A stretch of 64,000 bases of DNA from Pseudomonas monteilii NBRC 103158 = DSM 14164 (GCF_000730605.1 NZ_BBIS01000025.1:62001-126000); one strand, 5' to 3'. Positions 28,055-37,676 are shown, numbered from the stretch's first letter. Translations and numbers: made by a program. The notes: generated by a model from the sequence alone, not told the origin.

Positions 28055-29068
28055 TTAAAACTTTCGAGCGGTGCGTCCCGTCACATAATGCGCTACATCA
28101 TTGAACCCCGGCGTGGATGCATGCCCCGGCGTCACCAGCGAGTCGATGAACGCCTCATCCTCTGCCGTGATCTTCACCGCCAATGCACCGCCATAGGTGT
28201 CCCACTGCGCTTCGGTACGTGGCCCGACAATCGCCGAGCTTACTAGCTGGTTATTCAGCACCCAGGCAATGGCGAACTCAACCACTCCCACGCCCTTGGC
28301 CTCGACGTAAGCCTGGATCTGCCGGGCGATGGCCAGCGACTCCTGGCGCCACTCCACTTCCATGATGCGCTTGTCCTGGCGCCCTGCGCGGCTGCCGGCA
28401 TCCGGCACGGCCCCCGGCGCATACTTGCCACTGAGTACACCACGCGCCAACGGGCTGAACGGCACGACGCCCAGGCCATGGGCGGCAGCAGCGGTAAGCT
28501 GCTCCGGCTCGGCCTGACGGTTGACGATGTTGTACAGCGGCTGGCTCACCACCGGCTTGGGCACCCCGAGGCGCTCGGCAATGTGGCAGACCTCGGCAAT
28601 GCGCCAGCCACGGAAGTTGGACACGCCCCAGTAGCGGATCTTACCCTGGCGCAGCAGGTCGCCGATGGCCTGCACGGTCTCTTCCAGCGGCACCTTGTGG
28701 TCTTCGCGGTGCAGGTAGTAGATGTCCAGATAGTCCATGCCCATGCGGGTGAGGGTGGCCTCCAGGGCATTGAAGATGTGTTTGCGCGACAGCCCGCTGC
28801 GGTTGGGCAAGCCATCGGCCGGGCCGAAGCCGACCTTGCTGGCGACGATCCAGTCCTGGCGATGGCGTGCCACCGCTTCACCGACGATTTCTTCCGAGCG
28901 CCCGGCGTTGTACACGTCGGCAGTGTCGATGAAGTTGATGCCTTGGTCCCAGGCCTTGTCGATGATGCGCAGGGCGTCCTCGGTATTGGTCTGCTCGCCG
29001 AACATCATGCTGCCCAGGGTAAGGGCGGAAACCTGCAGGCCACTGTGGCCGAGGGGGCGGTAGATCAT
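28055..29068 (-). CDS. aldo/keto reductase
   Basis: A 337-residue aldo/keto reductase of the YghZ/Tas-like group. The catalytic tetrad is visible: Asp in FIDTADVYN, Tyr of the same block, Lys in VASKVGFG and His in IYYLHRED. It would reduce aldehydes or ketones with NADPH; the substrate is not predictable. It is preceded on its strand by nothing close; the Rieske-FAD reductase ends 71 bp before its start. The end of the gene is convergent with nothing, facing the EF-hand gene promoter region of about 97 bp. Confidence 0.9.
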   Translation of the reverse strand: MIYRPLGHSGLQVSALTLGSMMFGEQTNTEDALRIIDKAWDQGINFIDTADVYNAGRSEEIVGEAVARHRQDWIVASKVGFGPADGLPNRSGLSRKHIFNALEATLTRMGMDYLDIYYLHREDHKVPLEETVQAIGDLLRQGKIRYWGVSNFRGWRIAEVCHIAERLGVPKPVVSQPLYNIVNRQAEPEQLTAAAAHGLGVVPFSPLARGVLSGKYAPGAVPDAGSRAGRQDKRIMEVEWRQESLAIARQIQAYVEAKGVGVVEFAIAWVLNNQLVSSAIVGPRTEAQWDTYGGALAVKITAEDEAFIDSLVTPGHASTPGFNDVAHYVTGRTARKF

Positions 29069-29139
29069 GCGCTTGGGTCCTTATCAGTCGGCTGATCCAG
29101 CTGTTTTACACACAACCGGGGCGCATGGAAAGGCGGACC

Positions 29140-30660
29140 TCAGCCAATTAGCGCCAACGCCTCTTGCAGGCTCAACGGGCGTTTCATGCGTTGCGACAGC
29201 GTTGCCATGGCATCGGAATAACCCTTGGCGACCACGGCCTCAACCCGATCATCCATACACTGCAGCGCAATGAAATCGCCTTTTTCCGGCTCACCGACGA
29301 ACTCGACCCGGTTCCAGTCCCGGGCGTGGCCAAGCACTTCATAAGTGCGGCCGTGCTGGTAAGTCCAGAAGAACGGCACATCGGCATAGCGGCGCTGCTC
29401 GCCAAGCATGTTGGCTGCAGCGATTACCCCGTGTTGCTGGGCCAGGCGCCAGTGCTCGATGCGCACAGGTCGACCGGTGAGCGGGAAGGTGGCGATATCT
29501 CCCGCCGCCCACAGGCCATCGGCAGCGCGCATTTCTGCGTCGACCCTCACAGACTTGTCCTCGGTCAGCGGCACGCCTTGGAGGAAGGCAGTGACCGGTT
29601 TTACCCCCGTGCCGAGCAGCACCAAGGGTGTTTGGAGCCGTTCTCCGTTGGCCAGTTGCACGGCTTCGACTTTGTCCTGGCCCTCGATGCGCTGAACTTC
29701 AGTAGGGCCATGGAAGGTGACACCCTTGCGCTCATGCAGCTCACGGATGCTGCGGCCGATGCGTTCACCCAGCTGCCGGGCCAGGGGGACTTCGTGGCGG
29801 GTGACCACATGCACCTGTAGGCCGTACTTGCGCAATGCCGAGGCGGCTTCGAGGCCGATGAAACCGTCACCGATGATGACCACCGGTTGGCCGGGTTCGG
29901 CTGCATCGAGCAACTGGGCGGCATCCTCCCGTGAGCGCAGGGTGAACACCCCGGGCAGGTCGGCGCCGGGGATGTCCGGGCGCAGTGCTTTCCCGCCGGT
30001 GGCCAGCAGGCAGGCGTCGTAATCGATCTGTTGGCCGTCGGCGAGTGTAAGCTGGCGTTTCTGGCTGTTGAGTGTGCGCACCTTGCCGTGCTTGCGCTCC
30101 AACTGGCCCTTGCGCAAGGCGTCGGCATCAAGCAACGCGGGCACTTCATCGGGCGGCATCTGCCCGGCAATCACGAATTTGCTCAGGGCCGTGCGATCGT
30201 AGGCGGGCTGGCGTTCCTGATCAATCCACACCAGCCGGCCGGCGAAACCGTGGGCCAGCAACGTGGCGACGGCAGCGCTGCCAGCGGCGCCTGCACCGAC
30301 CACGACAAAGCAGCGGGCATCGCTGTGCCGTGGCGGCTCGATTGCCGGCAGGGGCTGGTCATCGACCCAGACTTCATCGCCCTTGACCCAGGTTTTGTAG
30401 CGACGCAGGTCGGCCAGCGCAGGGGGCTCGCAGACCACCCCGTCGTCAACCGCAAAGGCGGCTTTATGCCAAGGGCAGACCAACAGGCCAGCGCAAACCA
30501 CACCCTCGTCGAGCGGAGCCCCTGCGTGGGGGCAATTGCCTTGGTAGGCCCGAACCTGGTCGCCCTGGCGGATGAGGACAAGTTCTTCGCTACCGGCCTG
30601 AACGCGCAGAGGACGGTGTTCGTCGAGCTGGCTCAGGCGGGCCACGGCGTGCTGGGTCAT
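29140..30660 (-). CDS. Rieske [2Fe-2S]-FAD pyridine nucleotide-disulfide oxidoreductase
   Basis: A 506-residue fusion. ATG 30660 has GGAGAA five bases upstream. Residues 1-100 are a Rieske domain with Cys43-Pro-His45 and Cys62-x-x-His65. From about residue 115 follows a pyridine nucleotide-disulfide oxidoreductase with an FAD site (VVGAGAAGSAAVATLL), an ATGGKALRPDIPG block, an NAD site (VIIGDGFIGLEAASALRKYGLQVHVV) and a WAAGDIATF block. The architecture matches apoptosis-inducing-factor-like and rubredoxin/ferredoxin reductase-type enzymes. Partner and substrate are unknown. It shares orientation with the aldo/keto reductase gene after it. Confidence 0.9.
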   Translation of the reverse strand: MTQHAVARLSQLDEHRPLRVQAGSEELVLIRQGDQVRAYQGNCPHAGAPLDEGVVCAGLLVCPWHKAAFAVDDGVVCEPPALADLRRYKTWVKGDEVWVDDQPLPAIEPPRHSDARCFVVVGAGAAGSAAVATLLAHGFAGRLVWIDQERQPAYDRTALSKFVIAGQMPPDEVPALLDADALRKGQLERKHGKVRTLNSQKRQLTLADGQQIDYDACLLATGGKALRPDIPGADLPGVFTLRSREDAAQLLDAAEPGQPVVIIGDGFIGLEAASALRKYGLQVHVVTRHEVPLARQLGERIGRSIRELHERKGVTFHGPTEVQRIEGQDKVEAVQLANGERLQTPLVLLGTGVKPVTAFLQGVPLTEDKSVRVDAEMRAADGLWAAGDIATFPLTGRPVRIEHWRLAQQHGVIAAANMLGEQRRYADVPFFWTYQHGRTYEVLGHARDWNRVEFVGEPEKGDFIALQCMDDRVEAVVAKGYSDAMATLSQRMKRPLSLQEALALIG

Positions 30661-30772
30661 GGGGTTTCTCCAAAGGGGCCTTTGGAACCATTTGACGCCT
30701 GGGTCGGGGAGGGGATGCGTTGAGCTGACGATCGGTGGAGGGTGTGGATTGTGTGTGGCCTGGGCTGGCCTG

Positions 30773-30853
30773 TTCGCGGGCTTGCCCGTTCCCACAGGAT
30801 CACCACAAGCTCGAACACTGTGGCGGTCCTGTGGGTGCGGGCGAGCCCGCGAA
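30773..30853. repeat. REP dyad
   Basis: TTCGCGGGCTTGCCCGTTCC...ACAGGA on the plus strand and the reverse copy TTCGCGGGCTCGCCCGCACC...ACAGGA on the minus strand form arms of 27 nt with a central spacer of about 27 nt. It fills the gap between the Rieske-FAD gene and the 3' end of the MFS gene. Confidence 0.8.
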
Positions 30854-30858
30854 TGGGT

Positions 30859-32187
30859 TCAACTGGCCCTGGCAGTACTCAGCGCACCTGCCCGCGTTAC
30901 CCGCAAGGCCACCAGGCTACCCAGCACGATCAGCGCCGCCAGCGAATACAGTGCGGCATCGGTCGAGCCGGTCTGGTCCTTGATGAACCCCACCAGGTAC
31001 GGGCTGAGGAACCCCGCCATCTGGCCTACCGAGTTGATGATGGCCAAACCTGCCACAGCGGCACCGGCACTGAGCAGCGCGGTGGGCATTGGCCAGAACA
31101 TCGGCAGGCCGGTCAGCGCGCCCATGGTGGCAATCGACAGGCCAAGAATGGCAATGGTCGGGTTACCCGCGAAGTTCACCGCGATCAGCAGGCCGATAGC
31201 ACCCATCAGCATCGGCACTACAAGGTGCCAGCGGCGCTCGTTGCGCAGGTCGGCCGAGCGCCCGCACAGGATCATGAACACACCCGCCATCAGGTACGGA
31301 ACGGCGCTGAGCCAGCCGATCAGCAGCGGGTTGTCGAAGCCCATGTTCTTGATGATCGATGGCAGCCAGAAGTTGATCGCGTAAACACCGCTCTGGATGC
31401 AGAAGTAGACGAAGCCGAAGGTCCAGATCAGCGGGTTGGTCAAAACGGCCAGTACGCTGTCGCCGGTAGTGTTCGGTTTGCTGGCAGCATCGGCTTCCAG
31501 GTCGGATGCAATCAGCTGGCGCTCCGACGTACTCAGCCAAGGTGCTTTCTGGTAGCCGTCACTGAGCAGGAACACCGCCAGAATGCCCAAGGCAACGGTT
31601 GGCAGGCCCTGGATCAGGAACATCCACTGCCAGCCGGCCAAGCCGTGTTGGCCGGCGGCGAAGTGCTGGAGGATCCAGCCGGAGAACGGCCCACCGAGCA
31701 AGCCCGACACCGGGATCGCCGACATGAACAGGGCCATGATGCGCCCGCGACGGGCCGCCGGGAACCAGCGCGAGAGGTACAGCACCACACCCGGGAAGAA
31801 GCCGGCTTCGGCGGCGCCGGTGAGCAGGCGCAAGGTGTAGAACTCGGTGGGGGTGGTGACGAACAGCAGGCAGGTGGAGAGGCTGCCCCAGGCGATCATC
31901 ATCAGTGCAATCCAGCGCCGAGGGCCAAACCGGTTGAGCGCCAGGTTGCTTGGCAAACCGCACAGTACGTAACCGATGAAGAAGATGCCGGCGCCGAGGC
32001 CGTACACCGTTTCGCTGAACTTCAGGGCGTCGAGCATCTGCAGCTTGGCAAAGCCGACGTTGACGCGGTCCAGGTAGTTGAACAGGTAGCAGATGAAAAT
32101 GAACGGAATCAGCCGCAGGGTGATGCGCCGGTACAGCGCGTTGCGGGTGGTGTCCGTGCCTTGGTCAGGGGCGGGGCTGTGTGCCAT
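30859..32187 (-). CDS. MFS transporter of the anion:cation symporter family (sugar-acid or tartrate type)
   Basis: A 442-residue carrier starting at ATG 32187 (AGAGAACCCGATC precedes it); an in-frame extension to 32652 reads into the divergent regulator and is rejected. Motifs are RRITLRLIPFIFICYLFNYLDRVNVGFAKLQM (helix 1 region), the helix 2-3 loop GLPSNLALNRFGPRRWI and SRWFPAARRGRIMALFMS. These mark the phthalate/tartrate/glucarate group. It is divergent from the CdaR-type regulator gene by 163 bp. With glycerate kinase two genes away, it probably imports a sugar acid or D-glycerate. Confidence 0.92.
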   Translation of the reverse strand: MAHSPAPDQGTDTTRNALYRRITLRLIPFIFICYLFNYLDRVNVGFAKLQMLDALKFSETVYGLGAGIFFIGYVLCGLPSNLALNRFGPRRWIALMMIAWGSLSTCLLFVTTPTEFYTLRLLTGAAEAGFFPGVVLYLSRWFPAARRGRIMALFMSAIPVSGLLGGPFSGWILQHFAAGQHGLAGWQWMFLIQGLPTVALGILAVFLLSDGYQKAPWLSTSERQLIASDLEADAASKPNTTGDSVLAVLTNPLIWTFGFVYFCIQSGVYAINFWLPSIIKNMGFDNPLLIGWLSAVPYLMAGVFMILCGRSADLRNERRWHLVVPMLMGAIGLLIAVNFAGNPTIAILGLSIATMGALTGLPMFWPMPTALLSAGAAVAGLAIINSVGQMAGFLSPYLVGFIKDQTGSTDAALYSLAALIVLGSLVALRVTRAGALSTARAS

Positions 32188-32350
32188 GATCGGGTTCTCT
32201 GTTGTTATGGTTGTCGCCGCGTCGCCTGTGCCGGCGCTCGCCCTGACGAGTCTCGGGGACTGCGGCCAGCCTGTCTTTGTGCTTTTGCACAGTGCCCGGC
32301 CCAGGCTGCTGTGCCCGAGCCCAAAAGCCTGACACCTAAAGGACCCCGCA

Positions 32351-33448
32351 ATGTTCGAACTCGACCATGACTTGGCACAGGATATCGTTGACCGGGCGAT
32401 GGCCATTCTGCCGTGCAACGTCAATGTCATGGACAGCCAGGGGTTGATCCTGGGCAGCGGTGAACCGGAGCGTATCAACACCCGCCATGAAGGCGCGCAG
32501 CTGGTCCTGGCCAATGGCCGGATCGTCGAGCTGGATACTGAAGCGGCCAAATGCCTGAAGGGCGTGCAGCCCGGGGTGAACCTGCCGCTGATGCTCGATG
32601 GCCGGCTGATGGGCGTACTGGGCCTGACGGGTGACCCGCAACAGGTGCGCACCTATGGCGAGCTGGTACGCATGACCGCCGAGATGCTGCTGGCCCAGCG
32701 CCATTTGCAAGCCGACCAGCAATGGCGACGGCAGCGTTGTGATGACCTGCTGGCGCTGTTGCTAGGCGGCAGCGGCGACTCGCCACGCTTGCTCGACGAA
32801 GCCCGGCAACTGGGCCTGAAGCCGCAGTTGCCACGGGTGCCTTGCCTGTTCGAGCTGGCCTCGGGGCCACCCGCCGAGGCACTTGCCGCGTGGTTGCTGA
32901 GCCGCTACCCGGACAGCTGGTGTGTCAGCCCGGCGCGGCAGTCGTTGTTGTGGTGTCGGCCCGCAGGTGTGACGCTGGATGAACCGCGCCTGCTCGAGCG
33001 CCTGCAACGCCATGGCTGGAGCGTGGAGCGCCTGGCCTTGGGCAGTACCGCGCAGAGCCTGGAGCAACTGCGCCGAGGTTATCGCCGGGTGCGAGACTTG
33101 CTGGCCTATGGGCGCGAGGTACTCCCCGCCGAGCGCTTGCTGAGCCTGCATCGCTACCGGCTACCGGCACTGCTGTGGCGGCATCGCAACGATGACGCGC
33201 TGGATGAACTGCTGGAGCCGTTGCAGCGCATTCGCGCCAAGGACAACAGTGGGCAGTTGCTCACCACCCTGCGCGCGTGGTGTGCCCATGACGGCCAGAG
33301 CCAGGCCTGTGCCGATGCCTTGGGCATCCACCGCAACAGCCTGCGCTATCGCCTGGAACGGATTGCCGAACTGGGTGAGGTCGACCCGCTGCGCATGGAG
33401 GGGATGCTTAGCTTGTACCTGGGGTTGCAGCTGTTGCCTGCTGATTGA
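32351..33448 (+). CDS. CdaR/SdaR-family sugar diacid regulator
   Basis: A 365-residue regulator. The N-terminal region (DLAQDIVDRAMAILPCNVNVMDSQGLILGSG) is the sugar-diacid recognition domain that starts SdaR/CdaR proteins, and the C-terminus holds a PucR-type helix-turn-helix (ADALGIHRNSLRYRLERIAELGEVDPLR). In Escherichia coli CdaR activates genes for glucarate, galactarate and glycerate use. Here it stands between a divergent MFS carrier and a glycerate kinase gene, so it very likely senses a sugar acid and controls both. Start ATG 32351 has AAAGGA upstream. Confidence 0.93.
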   Translation: MFELDHDLAQDIVDRAMAILPCNVNVMDSQGLILGSGEPERINTRHEGAQLVLANGRIVELDTEAAKCLKGVQPGVNLPLMLDGRLMGVLGLTGDPQQVRTYGELVRMTAEMLLAQRHLQADQQWRRQRCDDLLALLLGGSGDSPRLLDEARQLGLKPQLPRVPCLFELASGPPAEALAAWLLSRYPDSWCVSPARQSLLWCRPAGVTLDEPRLLERLQRHGWSVERLALGSTAQSLEQLRRGYRRVRDLLAYGREVLPAERLLSLHRYRLPALLWRHRNDDALDELLEPLQRIRAKDNSGQLLTTLRAWCAHDGQSQACADALGIHRNSLRYRLERIAELGEVDPLRMEGMLSLYLGLQLLPAD

Positions 33449-33449
33449 C

Positions 33450-33469
33450 GCGGCGCCTGCAGGCGCCGC
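33450..33469. terminator. palindromic hairpin after the CdaR-type gene
   Basis: A 20-bp perfect palindrome, GCGGCGCCTGCAGGCGCCGC, begins two bases after the regulator stop. There is no T run, so attenuation or transcript protection is as likely as termination before glycerate kinase. Confidence 0.5.
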
Positions 33470-33576
33470 CACGAAGGCATCTGCCCAAACAACCCGCCCG
33501 GCGTTTTGTGCATATGACCGAGGCCAGCCTGGCGGGCACCTGTCAGCATGCCGCTCATCAGGACAGGAGAATCCCC

Positions 33577-34716
33577 ATGAAGATCGTCATTGCCCCCGAC
33601 TCGTTCAAGGACAGCCTTGATGCTGCCGGTGTCGCCCGCGCTATCGCTGCGGGCCTGAGCCAGGCGTGGCCGGACGCAGCCTTGGTCGAGTGCCCGATGG
33701 CCGACGGCGGCGAAGGCACCATGGAGGCGATCTTGGCCGCCAGCCACGGCGAACTGCGCCGCCAGGCGGTGCGTGGGCCATTGGGGCACAGCGTCGAAGC
33801 CGGTTGGGGGTGGCTGCCACAAAGCCGCACGGCCATCATCGAAATGGCCCAGGCCAGTGGCTTGCAGCTGGTACCAACCGGCCAGCGTGATGCGTGCCGC
33901 AGCAGCACCTGGGGCACCGGCGAGCTGATTGCCGCCGCCTTGGCCGCCGGCGCACAGCGAGTGGTGCTGGCCATCGGTGGCAGCGCCACCAACGATGCAG
34001 GCAGCGGCATGCTGCGCGCGCTGGGCCTACGCCTGCTGGATGCCGACGGGCAAGCGCTGGAAGAGGGCGGCCTGGCACTGGCGAAGCTGGCGCGGATCGA
34101 CGCCAGTCACCTGGACCCGCGCCTGGCCGAGGTGCAATTCGAAGTCGCGGCGGACGTCGACAACCCGCTGTGCGGCGCCAACGGTGCATCGGCGATTTTC
34201 GGCCCGCAGAAGGGCGCTAACCCGCAGCAGGTGCAGGCGTTGGACCAGGCGCTGGGCCATTTTGCCGACCACTGCGCACAGCTGCTGGGCGACGATGTGC
34301 GCGACTACCCTGGGTGCGGCGCTGCCGGTGGTATGGGCTTCGCCGCCCGTGCGTTCATGGGGGCACAGTTCCGCCCGGGGGTAGAGGTGGTGGCCGAACT
34401 GGCCGGGCTTGACGCCTTGGTGCAGGGCGCGGACCTGGTGGTGACGGGTGAGGGGCGTTTCGATGCCCAGACACTGCGCGGCAAGACGCCGATGGGGGTT
34501 GCCCGGGTCGCCAAACGCCACGGTGTGCCGGTGGTGGTGCTGGCCGGGACACTGGGTGAGGGCTACCAGCAGTTGTATGCCCATGGGGTCGATGCTGCAT
34601 TTGCGTTGGCCAGCGGGCCGATGAGCCTGGAGCAAGCGTGTGCCAACGCGGCAGAACTGCTGCAGGCTCGGGCTTGTGACGTGGGCCGGTTATGGCGCTG
34701 CGCAGCGCGCGCCTGA
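33577..34716 (+). CDS. garK: glycerate kinase (GarK/GlxK family)
   Basis: A 379-residue glycerate kinase of the GarK family. ATG 33577 has GGAGA seven bases upstream. The N-terminus MKIVIAPDSFKDSLDA is a family hallmark, and PMADGGEGTMEAI, the nucleotide site LAIGGSATNDAGSGML, and the C-terminal VVTGEGRFDAQTLRGKTPMGVA complete it. It phosphorylates D-glycerate to 2-phosphoglycerate (or, less usual, 3-phosphoglycerate). It lies 128 bp behind the CdaR-type regulator, in the same direction. Confidence 0.95.
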   Translation: MKIVIAPDSFKDSLDAAGVARAIAAGLSQAWPDAALVECPMADGGEGTMEAILAASHGELRRQAVRGPLGHSVEAGWGWLPQSRTAIIEMAQASGLQLVPTGQRDACRSSTWGTGELIAAALAAGAQRVVLAIGGSATNDAGSGMLRALGLRLLDADGQALEEGGLALAKLARIDASHLDPRLAEVQFEVAADVDNPLCGANGASAIFGPQKGANPQQVQALDQALGHFADHCAQLLGDDVRDYPGCGAAGGMGFAARAFMGAQFRPGVEVVAELAGLDALVQGADLVVTGEGRFDAQTLRGKTPMGVARVAKRHGVPVVVLAGTLGEGYQQLYAHGVDAAFALASGPMSLEQACANAAELLQARACDVGRLWRCAARA

Positions 34717-35622
34717 TCAAAGCGTTTTTGCGTCTTCGAACATGGCGATGAAGTTGGCCAGCGCAGGCGAGGCATTCTGGGCGTTCCATTTCATGTACAG
34801 GCCAATGCCTGGGGTGGATTGCTCGTCTATCGGGCGGATCGCACAGAACTGTACGCGCTCGCGTGGGGTCGATCGGGCGAATGAGGCCGGCACCAGGGCC
34901 ACACCGAAACCACAGGCGACCAGCCCCAGCAGGGTATGAATCTGTGCGGCTTCCTGCACCACCCGAGGGTAGAAGCCGGCCGACTCGCACAGGGCGACCA
35001 GCTGGGCATGGTAGCCGCCGCCCAACGCCTGCGGGGTAAACACAAAATCCTCATTGGCAAACTCGCGCAGGTCGACGTCGCCTTGCTGCGCTTTCACGTG
35101 GCCGGCGGGCAGCGCCATGACAATCTGCTCGTCAAGCAACAGCCGTGACTCCAGCGTACCCACCGGCAGCGGTAACCTGCGCATGAAGCCTATATCCGCC
35201 TCGCCGGCCAGCAGCGCCTTGGCCTGCGTCGCCGATGGCATCTCGCGCAGGGTCAGCTGCACGTTCGGGTAAGTCTCGCGATAGCGCCGCAAGCTGTTGA
35301 GTAACGAGTCGTAATAGGCGATGGAAATGGCCGTGATGGTCAGTTTCCCGCTGACACCCGAAGAGACATTACGGGCGTACTCGATACCCTGTTCCAGCTC
35401 GGCAAGCACGCGGTAAGCCGTATCGCGAAAGGCTGTGCCGGCCGGGGTCAGACGCACCCCGCGCGTATTGCGCAAGAACAAGCTGAAACCGAGCTTTTCT
35501 TCCAGGCGGCTGATCGCCTGGCTCAGCGGCGGCTGTGCCATGTGCAGGCGCGCGGCAGCCTTGTGAAAGTGAAGCTCTTCTGCCACGGCGATGAACTGCC
35601 TGAGCAAACGTGTTTCGATCAA
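34717..35622 (-). CDS. LysR-family transcriptional regulator
   Basis: A 301-residue LysR regulator of the BenM/CatM-like group, to judge from the opening IETRLLRQFIAVAEELHFHKAAARLHMAQPPLSQAI and RLEEKLGFSLFLRNTRGVRLTPAG. The effector domain from residue 90 resembles that of aromatic or organic-acid sensors. It is divergent from the SMP-30/gluconolactonase gene by 127 bp, which it likely regulates. The stop meets the glycerate kinase stop in the opposite orientation. The effector is unknown. Confidence 0.92.
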   Translation of the reverse strand: MIETRLLRQFIAVAEELHFHKAAARLHMAQPPLSQAISRLEEKLGFSLFLRNTRGVRLTPAGTAFRDTAYRVLAELEQGIEYARNVSSGVSGKLTITAISIAYYDSLLNSLRRYRETYPNVQLTLREMPSATQAKALLAGEADIGFMRRLPLPVGTLESRLLLDEQIVMALPAGHVKAQQGDVDLREFANEDFVFTPQALGGGYHAQLVALCESAGFYPRVVQEAAQIHTLLGLVACGFGVALVPASFARSTPRERVQFCAIRPIDEQSTPGIGLYMKWNAQNASPALANFIAMFEDAKTL

Positions 35623-35749
35623 TCAAGCATTCCTTCAGCGCGGCGACTCGGTGGTGATATCCATGAGATATCAAAGTTGCATGCTTTTAATATTAAGTCA
35701 TTGAATTTTTTGTTGTTATCGTAAAAAGGAGAATCGAAGGTAGCCAGAA

Positions 35750-36736
35750 ATGCCCGTTACAGAGCCTTTCCACAACGAAGTTGCGGCCGTCACCGATGCC
35801 GCACAGGGCCTGGGCTTGGCCTATGGCATGGGGCTGACCGGACGATCGCCCCGCATCAAGGAATGCAGCTGCGTGCCAGTCAAGGTCGCCAATACCCGCG
35901 CCGACCTGGGCGAAAGCCTGGTGTGGGATGAGCATAACAGTGCGTTGTACTTCATCGATATTTCTGGCGGGCGGATCAACTGCCTGACGCCGGAAGGCGA
36001 AGTCGAGAACCTTTACGCGTCAGCCGCGCGCATTGGCGCCCTTGCGCTGACCGACCGGGGCAACCTGATTTTCACCGAAGATGCCAGCGTGGCCATCTTC
36101 GATATGGCGGCGCGCAAGGTATGCCAGCATTCAGCATCGGTCCATCCGCGCTCCACCTACCGCTTCAACGACGGCGCCTGTGACCCACAGGGGCGCTTCG
36201 TTACCGGGTTGATGGACGATGCCCTTAGCGGCAATACCGGGGCGCTGTTCCGTTTTGACGGGCAGTTGAGCGACGAGGTCATCCACGATGACATGGCCTT
36301 GCCCACTGGGGTTGCCTGGTCGCAAGACGGCCAGACGGTGTACTTCGTCGATTCGGCGGCGCGCGCCATCTACCGTGCCGAGTACCTCATGGAGGGGCGG
36401 CTGGGCGTTGTTACGCTATTTGCCGAAACGCCTGCCGAACTGGGGCGGCCAGATGGCCTGGCGCTGGACCGCGAAGGCGGGCTGTGGGTGTGCCAGTACC
36501 ATGGCAGCTGCCTGCTGCGCTACGACCGCCACGGCCACCTGACCGATCAGGTACTGATGCCGGTACCGTGCCCCACCAGTTGCTGCTTTGGCGGGCCCGG
36601 CATGAATACCTTGTTCATCAGCACCGCGCGTTTCGACATGAGCCCTGAAGGCCTGCTCCATTACCCGGATGCTGGCGACCTGTATGCCATCCACCCGACA
36701 ATTGGCGGTGTCCCCCGGCACAGCTTCAAGGAATAA
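35750..36736 (+). CDS. SMP-30/gluconolactonase-family protein
   Basis: A 328-residue protein with an N-terminal extension of about 35 residues before the conserved opening ADLGESLVWDEHNSALYFIDISGGRI. The beta-propeller family blocks are RFNDGACDPQGRFVTGLMDD and DMALPTGVAWSQDGQTVYFVDS, with metal ligand residues Glu (in GES), Asn (RFNDG) and Asp (VDS) plausible by position. Members are lactonases that open sugar or aldonic lactones. Its neighbours, a divergent LysR gene and upstream glycerate genes, fit carbohydrate-acid metabolism. The last 11 bp overlap the stop region of the convergent recombinase gene. Confidence 0.87.
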   Translation: MPVTEPFHNEVAAVTDAAQGLGLAYGMGLTGRSPRIKECSCVPVKVANTRADLGESLVWDEHNSALYFIDISGGRINCLTPEGEVENLYASAARIGALALTDRGNLIFTEDASVAIFDMAARKVCQHSASVHPRSTYRFNDGACDPQGRFVTGLMDDALSGNTGALFRFDGQLSDEVIHDDMALPTGVAWSQDGQTVYFVDSAARAIYRAEYLMEGRLGVVTLFAETPAELGRPDGLALDREGGLWVCQYHGSCLLRYDRHGHLTDQVLMPVPCPTSCCFGGPGMNTLFISTARFDMSPEGLLHYPDAGDLYAIHPTIGGVPRHSFKE

Positions 36737-37676
36737 GCGCTTGGGCCTGGCTGGCCGGCAACACGGCCAGTTCGCCAAAACGCTGCGCCGAGTCGATGTA
36801 GCGCAGCGCCGACTTGGCGTCTTTCCAGCCCACGTAGCTCATCAGTGATTTCAGTTCCCAACCATTGGCTGTGGCCCAGGTGGCAAAGCCACGCCGTAGC
36901 GAGTGGCCGGTATACAGCGCAGCCGGTACCCCGGCACGCTCCAGCATGCGCCGCAACAGGCCGACCAGGCTGTTGCTGTTGAGCGCGCTTTCACCGAGGT
37001 TGCCCCAGCGGTCGAGCTTGCGAAACACCGGCCCGTGGGCAATGCCGGCAACTTCCAGCCATTGCAGGTAGGCCGTTACCGGGCACAGGGCCTTGAGGGC
37101 AGGGGTGCGGTGCTGCACGCCCAAGGCTTCGCGGTCGCCCTTGCTGCGCGGCAGAAACAGCGTGATGCCGACACCGGCTTCGGCCTGGATATGTTCGATG
37201 CGCAAGCGTGCCAGTTCATCACCGCGAAAACCTCGCCAGAAGCCCAGCAACAGCAACGCAGTGTCGCGGCGTGCCCGGCGCAGGGCGGCCAGGTCATGGT
37301 GTTCGCGGGCCTGGCGAGCCTCCTCTTCAAAACACGCCACGGCAGTTTGCAGGTGTTGCAGCAACAGCGGGGCGGCCTGCCTGGGCGGCGTCGGGTGCAA
37401 GGTGCGGATGCCGCGTAGAACCTGGCGTACCAGCGGTGCCTTGGTCGGGTCGGGGAAACCTTGGGCGACGTGCCATTGACTGAGCGCGGCCAGGCGCTGG
37501 CGCAGGGTACTGACGGCGTGGTGTTCGGCATGCTCGACCAGGTAGCGGGCGATACTCTCGGCGGTGGCCGGGAGAAAGCCGCCCCAGTGGCTTTCGAAGT
37601 GCTCGATGGCGGCCTGGTAGCTGCGCCGGGTGTTGTCACGGGTGGCGGCGCGAAGGTAGCGCTCGATATCGGTCAT
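36726..37676 (-). CDS. solitary tyrosine recombinase (phage integrase family)
   Basis: A 316-residue site-specific recombinase. ATG 37676 (MTDIERYLRAATRDNTRRSYQ) is chosen over an ORF extension of 19 residues. The N-terminal SAM-like DNA-binding domain spans residues 1-110. The catalytic domain shows the first arginine in GFWRGFRGDELARLRIEH, His-x-x-Arg in GHSLRRGFATW, and the nucleophile tyrosine in ALRYIDS. No excisionase, attachment site or cargo gene is near, so it is a lone chromosomal recombinase rather than part of a recognisable island. Its 3' end overlaps the SMP-30 gene by 11 bp. Confidence 0.88.
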   Translation of the reverse strand: MTDIERYLRAATRDNTRRSYQAAIEHFESHWGGFLPATAESIARYLVEHAEHHAVSTLRQRLAALSQWHVAQGFPDPTKAPLVRQVLRGIRTLHPTPPRQAAPLLLQHLQTAVACFEEEARQAREHHDLAALRRARRDTALLLLGFWRGFRGDELARLRIEHIQAEAGVGITLFLPRSKGDREALGVQHRTPALKALCPVTAYLQWLEVAGIAHGPVFRKLDRWGNLGESALNSNSLVGLLRRMLERAGVPAALYTGHSLRRGFATWATANGWELKSLMSYVGWKDAKSALRYIDSAQRFGELAVLPASQAQALIP

